A DNA stretch of 32,791 nt. Source: Candidatus Methylomirabilota bacterium (lineage in GTDB: Bacteria > Methylomirabilota > Methylomirabilia > Rokubacteriales > CSP1-6). The stretch is from assembly GCA_036001065.1 (NCBI GenBank), contig DASYUQ010000025.1:1-32791 (forward strand), written 5' to 3'. The translations under genes were made by a program, and so were the position numbers. The notes below the pieces were generated by a model. That model saw only the letters and a program-made list of their open reading frames with translations, did not search any database and was not told the DNA's origin. How positions within the stretch are numbered: position 1 is the first letter of the stretch; every line of letters starts with the position of its first letter. This document shows, piece by piece, positions 7,076 through 13,724 of the stretch.

Positions 7076-8728
7076 ATGCGGCAGGCGGTCGGGATGCCGC
7101 CGCGCAGCCGCACGCTGGGCGACCTCCTCGACGAGCAGACGGCCGCGCGGCCGCGGGCGGAGGCGGTCGTCTTCCGGGGAGAGCGCCTCACCTACGCCGC
7201 GCTGAAGGCGCAGGCCGACGGGCTGGCGCGGGCCCTCCTCGCCGCCGGCGTGCGGAGAGGTGACCGCGTCGCCATCCTCCTCCCGAACCGGCCGGAGTGG
7301 CTCGTCACCGCCTTCGCCGCCGCCAAGGTCGGGGCGATCACCGTCGGCGTCAGCACCTTCTCGACGCCCCGGGAGATCGCGTGGACCCTCGAGCACTGCC
7401 GGCCCGCCGCCCTCGTGACCACGGAGGGGTTCCGCGGCCGGAGCTTCCTCGCCCCGCTCTACGAGCTGTGCCCGGAGCTGGCCGCTGCCGCTCCGGAAGC
7501 GCTCAGGAGCGAGCGCTTCCCCGAGCTGCGCGCTGTGGCGTGCGTCAACGAGCGGCGGTACGACGGCGTTTACCGGCTCGGCGATCTGCTCGCCCGGGCG
7601 ACCGAGGTGAGCGAGGCCGCCCTCGCCGCCGCCCAGGCGGCGGTGGCTCCCGCCGACCTCGCCTATATCCTCTACACGTCAGGCTCCACCGCCACGCCCA
7701 AGGGCGTCACCCTCGCCCACGGCGGCGTGATCGAGAACGGCTTCAACATCGGCGAGCGCCAGCACCTGCGCGAGACGGACCGGCTCTGGCTGGCCGTGCC
7801 GCTCTTCTGGTCCTTCGGATCGGCCAACGCGCTGCCCGCCATCATGACCCACGGAGGCGCGATCGTCCTCCAGGAGAGCTTCGAGCCCGGGGAGGCCCTC
7901 GCCCTCCTCGACGAGGAGCGGTGCAGCGTCTACTACGGGATGACGAACATGGCGCGGGCGATCCTGGAGCACCCCAACCGGCCGCGGCGCCGGCTCCTCA
8001 CCATGCGCACCGGCCTCACCATCGGGCTCCCCGAGGACATCCAGATGACGATGGAGGCCGTCAACGCCCGCGAGCTCTGCAACGTCTACGGCTCGACGGA
8101 GACCTACGGGAACTGCGCGGTGACCGACGCTCACGACCCCCTCGAGCTCCGCCTGCACACCCAGGGGGCGCCGCTGCCGGGGATGGACATCCGGGTCGTC
8201 GATCCCACCACGGGACGGGCCCTCCCCGCGGGCGAGGTGGGAGAGTTCCGCGTCAAGGGGTACCTGACGCCCGGTTACTACAACGACCCTGGGCTGAACC
8301 GCACCGCCTTCGATGCCGACGGATACTTCGTCACCGGCGACCTCGGATGCCTCGGGACCGATGGGCGGGTGCGCTTCCGGGGCCGGCTCAAGGAGATGAT
8401 CAAGACCGGCGGCATCAATGTGGCCCCGCTGGAGGTGGAAGGCGTGCTCCTCACGCACCCCGCGGTGAAGCAGGCCTACGTCGTCGGCGTGCCCGACCGC
8501 GACAGGGGGGAGCTGGTGGTGGCGGCGGTCGAGCTCCACGAGGGCGCGGAGGCGACGGCGGAGGCGCTGGTCGCGTTCTGCCGCGAGCGCCTCGCCGGCT
8601 ACAAGGTGCCGGCCCGCGTCGTCTTCCGGAAGGGCGAGGAGTTCCCGCGGACGCCGACGGGCAAGGTGCAGAAGCCCCAGCTCAGGGAGGAGCTGTCACG
8701 AGTCGTCGCCGGGAGCGGCAAGCGATGA
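7076..8728 (+). CDS. AMP-forming acyl-CoA ligase
   Basis: 550-aa member of the ANL (acyl-CoA synthetase) superfamily: ATP plus a carboxylic acid gives an acyl-adenylate, then an acyl-CoA. The P-loop-like motif YTSGSTATPKG starts at residue 200. The A5 motif YGSTETYGN, A7 VTGDLG, A8 RFRGRLKEMIKTGGINVAPLE and the C-terminal catalytic Lys530 in PRTPTGKVQK are all intact. The ATG at 7076 follows the crotonase stop by two nt. The acid pocket cannot be read reliably, so the substrate is open. It would supply the CoA ester used by the rest of the operon. Confidence 0.93.
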   Translation: MRQAVGMPPRSRTLGDLLDEQTAARPRAEAVVFRGERLTYAALKAQADGLARALLAAGVRRGDRVAILLPNRPEWLVTAFAAAKVGAITVGVSTFSTPREIAWTLEHCRPAALVTTEGFRGRSFLAPLYELCPELAAAAPEALRSERFPELRAVACVNERRYDGVYRLGDLLARATEVSEAALAAAQAAVAPADLAYILYTSGSTATPKGVTLAHGGVIENGFNIGERQHLRETDRLWLAVPLFWSFGSANALPAIMTHGGAIVLQESFEPGEALALLDEERCSVYYGMTNMARAILEHPNRPRRRLLTMRTGLTIGLPEDIQMTMEAVNARELCNVYGSTETYGNCAVTDAHDPLELRLHTQGAPLPGMDIRVVDPTTGRALPAGEVGEFRVKGYLTPGYYNDPGLNRTAFDADGYFVTGDLGCLGTDGRVRFRGRLKEMIKTGGINVAPLEVEGVLLTHPAVKQAYVVGVPDRDRGELVVAAVELHEGAEATAEALVAFCRERLAGYKVPARVVFRKGEEFPRTPTGKVQKPQLREELSRVVAGSGKR

Positions 8729-9447
8729 TCCGGGTCATCGACCTCACTTGGCCGCTCTACGAGGGCATGCCCAATCACCCCGCGCACCCGGTGACGCCGA
8801 AGCTCGTCAGCGGGACGATGAGCCACAAGGGGACGGCTCTCTGGATGGCGAAGAACTCACGCTACGGCCAGGTCTCCTTCGCCAGCGAGCAGTTCCTCCT
8901 CGCCGGCCACGTGGGCACGCACCTGGACGCCCCCTATCACGGCAACCCCGACGGGCCGACCGTGGACGTGCTCGATCTGCGCCACTTCGTGGGGGAGGCC
9001 ATCTGGCTCGACGTCTCGGCGGCCTGCGGCCCGCGGGCCCTGGTGACCGCCGCCGACCTCGAGCAGGCGCTGGCCGCCGCCGGCGTGGCCCCGGCTCCCA
9101 TCGTGCTCCTCTACACGGGCTGGTCACGCACGCGCGACGACGCGCGTCGGTACTTCCGCGACAGCATGGGGCTCGGCGAGGACGCGGCGGGCTGGCTAAG
9201 GAAGCGCGGCGCGCTGACGGTCGGGGTGGATGCGCCGAGCGTGGACCCGGGCGGCTCCGCCGAGGTCCCGGCCCACATGACCTTCTTCCGCCCGCGCCCC
9301 GGCGAGCCCTACATCTGCGTGATCGAGAACCTCGTGCGTGTGGAGGAGATCCCCCGCCACGCGTTCCACTTCGTCGGCGCCCCGCTCCCCCTCAAGGGCG
9401 CCAGCGGCTCGCCCATCCGCGCCCTCGCCCTCGTCGATCTCGGCTAG
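8725..9447 (+). CDS. Cyclase-family (kynurenine formamidase-like) metal hydrolase
   Basis: 240-aa protein of the PF04199 cyclase family, whose characterised members hydrolyse formamides, lactones or imides using divalent metal. The signature H62-x-G-T-H66-x-D68-x-P-x-H72 (GHVGTHLDAPYH) is complete. DLTWPLYEGMPNHP at the N-terminus and GVDAPSVDPGG with the distal His are also family features. The ATG overlaps the ligase stop (ATGA). As the last gene of the operon it may open a ring or lactone to give the acid that the ligase activates; this is inference. Its TAG stop codon lies at the left boundary of a MITE-like insertion. Confidence 0.9.
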   Translation: MIRVIDLTWPLYEGMPNHPAHPVTPKLVSGTMSHKGTALWMAKNSRYGQVSFASEQFLLAGHVGTHLDAPYHGNPDGPTVDVLDLRHFVGEAIWLDVSAACGPRALVTAADLEQALAAAGVAPAPIVLLYTGWSRTRDDARRYFRDSMGLGEDAAGWLRKRGALTVGVDAPSVDPGGSAEVPAHMTFFRPRPGEPYICVIENLVRVEEIPRHAFHFVGAPLPLKGASGSPIRALALVDLG

Positions 9448-9533
9448 TGCCGTTCCAACTTGTTGATACTAAACCTGTCCACGAACGACGTACACGGTGC
9501 CTTCCTAGGCGCGAATAGTTGGAACGGCACTAG
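9444..9533. mobile_element. 90-bp MITE-like element with perfect inverted ends in a TA target
   Basis: Seventeen-bp perfect inverted arms (9444-9460 and 9517-9533; outer part CTAGTGCCGTTCCAACT) enclose 56 nt without coding potential. Read as TA-GTGCCGTTCCAACT ... AGTTGGAACGGCAC-TA, it has 14-bp terminal repeats and a TA duplication, as for IS630/Tc1-mariner-type MITEs. The insertion sits in the TAG stop of the cyclase gene. Because the repeat begins with G, the stop is rebuilt; removing the element and one TA also leaves TAG. No transposase is present in the window. Confidence 0.65.
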
Positions 9534-9708
9534 ACAGATAGCGGCGTCGGGCTGGAAATGATTCTTCGTCGCCCTGGTCGTCCTCGCCGTCGTCCTGGGC
9601 GAGACTCGAACTCGACTTCAGAAGTCCCGAGGCGGTTTCTTGGTGCGGGTGCTCGTAGGTACCCTGCCCGGTGAAGCGATAGCCCTTCCGGCCCTCCGAG
9701 CAGCCCCT

Positions 9709-10010
9709 TCACGTCGGCTCCATCTTGCCGATCAGGTCGCGATCCAGCAGCTCCTCCGTCTCCTGATCATCAGGGCATCGTGAACGGTTGCTCGACGGCG
9801 ACGACCCCGGTGCCGTCCGGGACGTTGTCGCACAACTGCATGTGGGCCATCCTCGGCCGCTCGCCCTGCCCGAGGCCCCGGAAGAGAAGGGAGGCGGAGC
9901 CGTGGATCCCCGATCCGAACGCCAGGGCGGCGGGCACGAAGTCCGGCATCATCCGAGGAGCGCGAGATGGGTAGGGAGCGGTACCGAAGAACTCGCTGCG
10001 CTCCAGGTCG
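9709..10010 (-). pseudogene. Decayed coding remnant, frameshifted, product not recognised
   Basis: The minus strand shows coding-like third-position GC and protein-like sequence. One frame (about 10010 to 9775) contains RSEFFGTAPYPSRAPRMM, then AALAFGSGIHGSASLLFRGL and GTGVVAVEQPFTMP. A one-base shift then continues PDDQETEELLDRDLIGKMEPT to a TGA at 9709-9711. No start codon or ribosome site is convincing. I cannot assign a family. The stretch from 9534 to 9708 and 10011-10393 shows no intact gene, only a weak 9-bp inverted pair (CGAACCTCG at 10044-10052 and CGAGGTTCG at 10099-10107). Confidence 0.4.
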
Positions 10011-10393
10011 GTCTCTAGCCCGACCGTAGGCGTTGACCTGGCACGAACCTCGCCTATTGGGATCGCCCGGTTCCTACCGGGTTCGCACGCTCCTTGGACG
10101 AGGTTCGAGTGCAGGGAGCGAACAGCCCGGAAATTCAGGACAAGAGCACGGTGCCGTGAGGCCGTTGAATCGAGCGTTCAGGGGGTCCTTGTGTCAACGA
10201 GGACATCGCTTGCCAGGCCGGCACATTACGCGCGGTCCCGCTCCGCCTTCTCCTCTCCGGGAGCGGCGTGCGGACACGCACATGGTCAGGGTGAGCGATC
10301 ACGACCGACGGCACGGCCGCCTGACGGAGGCCGCCGAGTCTCGATCCACTCAACAGCCTTGATATCGGAGACAACAAAAAAGGGGAGACGACT

Positions 10394-10993
10394 ATGCGTC
10401 ATATCTGGTTGCGCGCGACGGTGATCGTGCTGGCTGTCATGTGGCTAAGTGGCTGCATGTGGGCGCCGAATAATCGGCGGGTGCTTCGCCCGGAGCCCGA
10501 AACGCCGAGGTCGGCGCAGATGTCCCTGGCCTTCGGGTACATCGACATGACGGATGCTGAACCCCGGCTCGACTGGATCAGATTTCAGCAACTTGCGCCC
10601 ACGCCGAGCGACAACAAGCTGTCGGGTCGGACCAAGGACGGCCTGTTTCTCTTGGACAACCTTGCCTCCGGGTCGTACCAGGTTTATGACTTCGGCGGGC
10701 GCGGTGGCGGATTGCTTGCGAAGGGCTACCTCTATGCAAGCTACCCCTTGTCATTCCCTGTCACACGGCAGTCCGGATTTCTCCGCGTCACCGTGGGCAA
10801 GCCGGGCGTCTACTTCATGGGCGCCTACAAGTACGTGAACGTTCGGGGCAATCGGGTCGGCACGCAGTACGAATATGCCCTGGAAACCATCGCCTCACCG
10901 AGCCAGCGGGAGCTGCTTGAGCGCCTGCTCCAGGTCGTGAGGGGGACCGGGTGGGAGTCCCATGTTGCCGCCAGCCTGAAGTCCGCGAAATGA
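10394..10993 (+). CDS. Hypothetical lipoprotein (lipoprotein pair, gene 1)
   Basis: 199-aa protein with a type II signal peptide: Arg/Lys-poor N-terminus, hydrophobic stretch and lipobox LSGC (Cys near residue 21), so it should be lipidated and exported. The mature part is a beta-rich globular domain (LDWIRFQQL, GLFLLDNLASGSYQVYDFGG, GVYFMGAYKYV) like proteins that present a carbohydrate/DUF-type beta sandwich, but no known family is recognised. A GGGGAGA lies 7 nt upstream of the ATG. GC content and codon choice are more relaxed than in the flanking operons, suggesting a different history. Its stop overlaps the start of the next lipoprotein. Confidence 0.75.
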   Translation: MRHIWLRATVIVLAVMWLSGCMWAPNNRRVLRPEPETPRSAQMSLAFGYIDMTDAEPRLDWIRFQQLAPTPSDNKLSGRTKDGLFLLDNLASGSYQVYDFGGRGGGLLAKGYLYASYPLSFPVTRQSGFLRVTVGKPGVYFMGAYKYVNVRGNRVGTQYEYALETIASPSQRELLERLLQVVRGTGWESHVAASLKSAK

Positions 10994-11619
10994 GGCCGAG
11001 CGCGACGCGACGCCGTACGACCTGGTGGCCCATCGCTCTCGTCTGCTGCCTCGTCGCCGCAGGCTGTGCAGCGGGGCGCAAAACAGTCGCCACGCTTTCC
11101 GACGTGGGGCCCGATCAGGCGATCCTCGTCGGGCGCATCGAGCTTGACCCGCCGCTTAAGGAAGGAGAGCAGGTGCTTACGGGTTCCTTCAAAGGATTCG
11201 CCCGAAACAGTATCATTTTTGTCACCGACGATCATCCGCGGGCGTTCTCCGGGGATCTCTCGCCATCAGACTACATGAAATCCGTGGTTGCCCCGTTGCG
11301 CGTGACCTATTACGTGGCGGTGCCGAGAAAGCCGATCTTTTTCCTGAGAGGGCTTCTCTATGTGACCTGGATCTCGAATCGTTGGGAAAAAGCCTGGTTC
11401 CCGGGAGGGTACCGGGTGGACATTCGCCCCGAAGACAGGGCCGTCTATATGGGAACGGTGCGCTACACCCGAAACGAGTTCATGGACGTCAAGAAGGTGG
11501 AGATCATTGACGACTACAGCCGGGATGCCGCGGAGTTCAGGAAGAGGTTCGGCAGCGGCGTCGCTTTGCAGAAGCGGCTGGCGACGCCAGTGAAAGATGC
11601 GCGAGCCGGTTCTCGATAA
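10990..11619 (+). CDS. Hypothetical lipoprotein (lipoprotein pair, gene 2)
   Basis: 209-aa exported protein starting at ATG 10990, which overlaps the stop of the first lipoprotein (ATGA). It has a basic N-terminus (RRRTTWW), a hydrophobic segment and the lipobox VAAGC. The mature domain is beta-rich, with ILVGRIELDPPL and PGGYRVDIRPEDRAVYMGTVRYTRNEF; this resembles the first protein in style (GxYxV...Y-G...Y), so the pair may be diverged copies acting in one envelope complex. The family is not recognised. Codon use is again less GC-biased than in the neighbours. Confidence 0.72.
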   Translation: MRPSATRRRTTWWPIALVCCLVAAGCAAGRKTVATLSDVGPDQAILVGRIELDPPLKEGEQVLTGSFKGFARNSIIFVTDDHPRAFSGDLSPSDYMKSVVAPLRVTYYVAVPRKPIFFLRGLLYVTWISNRWEKAWFPGGYRVDIRPEDRAVYMGTVRYTRNEFMDVKKVEIIDDYSRDAAEFRKRFGSGVALQKRLATPVKDARAGSR

Positions 11620-11642
11620 CGGGACGCGCTGTGCGCACGGCG

Positions 11643-11904
11643 TTAGCGCTTGAGGCCAGGATGAAGACCCCGGATGAGATCCTCGCCGGATCTCCTGCAT
11701 CAGCTCGCGGTCAGACTGAACCGCCCGGGTCTCCCTCCACGACTCGTACTCGTCGGGGCTGACAAGAACGGCTGCGGGGCGGCCATTCCGCGTGATGAGG
11801 ATCTCCTCGTCAGTCTCAGCGACACGATCCACCAGGCGACTGAGCTTGGCCTTGACCTCGGAAAGGGGAAGTGTCTGCCGGGCAAGCGCGTCAGCAACAG
11901 CCAC
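11643..11904 (-). pseudogene. Broken Phd/YefM-type antitoxin
   Basis: The first 75 codons from GTG 11904 match the Phd/YefM antitoxin pattern: LPLSEVKAKLSRLVDRVAETDEEILITRNGRPAAVLVSPDEYE followed by a DRELMQEIRRG helix. After that helix the frame leaves the family and runs 137 codons antisense through the lipoprotein gene. A one-base shift instead ends within 13 codons at a TAA (11643-11645). No RelE/Doc toxin follows. It may retain DNA-binding ability but is likely a solitary relic of a toxin-antitoxin pair. Confidence 0.6.
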
Positions 11905-12160
11905 CGCGGATGGGTGCGGCGGCGGGGAACACGCCGTCGGGCTCCCAGCCCCACGGACGCGGGCCCCAGTCGGGCGTGAAGACGCGGAAGGCCAGGACCA
12001 GCGTGACGCGGTCGAGCCCGAAGTCAGCGCCTCTCACCTCCACCACGGGCGTCACGCGGACCCATGGCTGGATGACCGCCCAGGTGGCCTCGATGCTCTC
12101 TCGGTCGACGCGAGCCGCCGCCTTGAGAGCGTGGAGCGCCGACTCAGGAGCCCCGAATGC
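11891..12160 (-). pseudogene. Start-less coding fragment upstream of the antitoxin
   Basis: An open frame on the minus strand runs from a TGA (12161-12163) to a TGA at 11891-11893 with no credible start codon. It contains ALHALKAAARVDRESIEATW, then VIQPWVRVTPVVEVRGADFGL, then TPDWGPRPWGWEPDGVFP. The middle part faintly recalls the N-terminus of PLP-dependent threonine dehydratases (RTPVVEV.GADFGL), but the continuation does not, so I make no functional call. It overlaps the antitoxin start by 14 nt. Confidence 0.3.
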
Positions 12161-12225
12161 TCAAGGCGGCCGAAGCCGAGGGCGGCGAGGAGGAGGCGCG
12201 GCGGCCGTAGAGTTGATCCAACGAT

Positions 12226-12600
12226 TCACGGAGAACGGAGACTCTGAGCTATTGCACGGGCTATATCGGCCCCGCTTGCGGGCTTACTGAGCACAAGGCT
12301 GACGCCCAAGCGGCCAGTCACGTCTCGATTAACTACATCGCCAAATCCGGAGAGAACAACGACCGGGATCCGAGCCGCTGCATCGCCCTCGCGGAGCCGC
12401 GCCAGCAGCTCCAAGCCACTCATCTCGCCAGGGGGCATTCCAAGGTCCAAGAGAATGATATCTGGCGTATTCTGGCCAAGGTAGACAAGTGCCTCTTCGG
12501 CAAGTTTTCGTTCTATAACCACGAACCCCGTATCGCGAAGCGCCTCGGCGATCAAGTCCCTTAAGCAGTCGTCATCTTCAACGAAGAGGACCGCGGGCAT
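12226..12600 (-). CDS. Single-domain response regulator receiver protein
   Basis: 124-aa CheY-like receiver with no output domain. The acidic pocket E8-D9-D10, phospho-acceptor D52 (DIILLDLGMP), switch Ser84 (VVLSGF) and Lys106 (LSKP) are all present, so phosphotransfer should work. The start is ATG 12598-12600, since the receiver fold begins there (PAVLFVEDDD); a GGGA lies about 8 nt upstream. The 25-residue extension of the longer frame looks non-coding. No sensor kinase is adjacent. Codon use is less GC-rich than in the catabolic operons. It may pass a signal by protein contact or phosphorelay. Confidence 0.85.
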   Translation of the reverse strand: MPAVLFVEDDDCLRDLIAEALRDTGFVVIERKLAEEALVYLGQNTPDIILLDLGMPPGEMSGLELLARLREGDAAARIPVVVLSGFGDVVNRDVTGRLGVSLVLSKPASGADIARAIAQSLRSP

Positions 12601-12703
12601 TAGCACATCCCAACAGCGCGGGGGTACAGCATGTAACGTTCGCCCGACGGGCGCATGCCCTGGTGGTGCCGGCAATTTGACTGTTTGCGGGTTCCCAAGG
12701 TGC

Positions 12704-12847
12704 CTACGCCTTTATCCGCATCGGGACGGACCGCCAAACCTTCTCCTTGGAGTCAAAGGCCCAGACGCGGCCGTCATCCGTCAGGCCGAAGAGGACGTTT
12801 TCAACCCCTGCAATCTGCGTGAACCTGACTTCGTCTGCCGGCGGCAT
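12704..12847 (-). CDS. Small 47-aa hypothetical protein
   Basis: An ORF of 47 residues on the minus strand, starting at ATG 12845-12847, preceded by AGGAGAAAGG with good spacing. It encodes an N-terminal MPPADEVRFTQIAG, then LFGLTDDGRVWAFDSKEK and VWRSVPMRIKA. This looks like a single beta-propeller-type or WYL-like strand repeat (LxGLTxDGxVWxxD...W..V), a pattern seen in many short unannotated bacterial proteins. It is probably expressed; the function is unknown. No partner gene is clear. Confidence 0.6.
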   Translation of the reverse strand: MPPADEVRFTQIAGVENVLFGLTDDGRVWAFDSKEKVWRSVPMRIKA

Positions 12848-12901
12848 ATACCTTTCTCCTCTCCTGGCCATGTGGTGAGCAGTCGCCGTACGGGGGTCTC
12901 C

Positions 12902-13037
12902 TCAACTGAACCACCCCGCCCGCTGAATCCCGCCCCTCATCGCGAGCGCCTTCTTCAGTTCGGCCTTGATCGTAGGCCACGTCTCCCGCCCAGGGGTGCG
13001 GCCAGGCCTTGTTGACCTTCATTCATTCTGGCGCTCA
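12902..13037 (-). pseudogene. Possible frameshifted small ORF upstream of the 47-aa gene
   Basis: An ATG at about 13037 opens MSARMNEGQQG... which soon loses coding character. A second frame over the same stretch reads WPTIKAELKKALAMRGG followed by IQRAGWFS and a TGA at 12902-12904, without its own start. This looks like one small basic protein split by an indel. The interval 13038-13310 shows nothing else I can support. Confidence 0.25.
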
Positions 13038-13310
13038 TAGGCGATGAGGCCTCCAGCGTCCACGAGGGCGAGTAGGGGAGTAAGAAACGCGAAACTCGTA
13101 AAATCCGCTAGATCGCCGACGTGGCGGCTGACTCCTAATCTACATAAGACAAATCCGGGCCGCCAGCGCTTCTGCATTAAACTCGCATACATCAAGGGGG
13201 GCCTGCGCCACCGCCCAGGCCTCCAAGGAACTTGCCTCCTCGTCGGCCTCCTCAGTAGAGTCGTCTTTCAGGGATGCTCGGTGAACCCGCGTCGGGCAGA
13301 GGAGGCCCTG

Positions 13311-13724
13311 ATGTCCAACCCTGACAAGGCCGCTGATCTGACTGGCCTGCATGTCCTCGTGGTCGACGACGACCAGGATTCTCTCGACGCCATGCAGATA
13401 GCGCTGCAGTTCTCCGGGGCGCTTGTCACGACCGCCCCGTCCGCGAAGAAGGCGTTCGCGACACTGAGCCGGTTGACGCCCGATGTCATCGTGTGTGACT
13501 TGAAGATGCCCGAGGAGGACGGTCCGTCGTTCGTCCGAGAACTTCGGAGGCTCCCGCCACTGCGATCGACCCCGGTCCTGGCGGTCACCGCCTACGACTA
13601 CCTCTACATTCAGCACGAGCTTCACGCCGCCGGCTTCACGGGCTTCATCCGCAAGCCGATCAGCTTTCCCGACCTGGTCCGCGCGGTGGCGGCCCTGGCC
13701 CGGGCGGGGAAGTCCGCGGGCTGA
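13311..13724 (+). CDS. Receiver-domain protein coupled to GlgX
   Basis: 137-aa single-domain response regulator. It has D19-D20-D21 in VLVVDDDQDS, phospho-acceptor D63 (DVIVCDLKMP), T93 (LAVTAYD) and K115 (FIRKPIS). The ATG at 13311 has GGAGG five nt before it. Its TGA overlaps the ATG of glgX (TGATG), so the two are translated together. No kinase is nearby. A receiver paired with a glycogen debranching enzyme suggests that carbohydrate turnover is tied to a phosphorelay, though direct contact is only inference. Confidence 0.88.
   Translation: MSNPDKAADLTGLHVLVVDDDQDSLDAMQIALQFSGALVTTAPSAKKAFATLSRLTPDVIVCDLKMPEEDGPSFVRELRRLPPLRSTPVLAVTAYDYLYIQHELHAAGFTGFIRKPISFPDLVRAVAALARAGKSAG

Noticed and set aside
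10033-10424. Overlapping plus and minus ORFs of 70-110 codons
   Set aside because: They have no ribosome sites and no family features; the sense is not decided by codon use.
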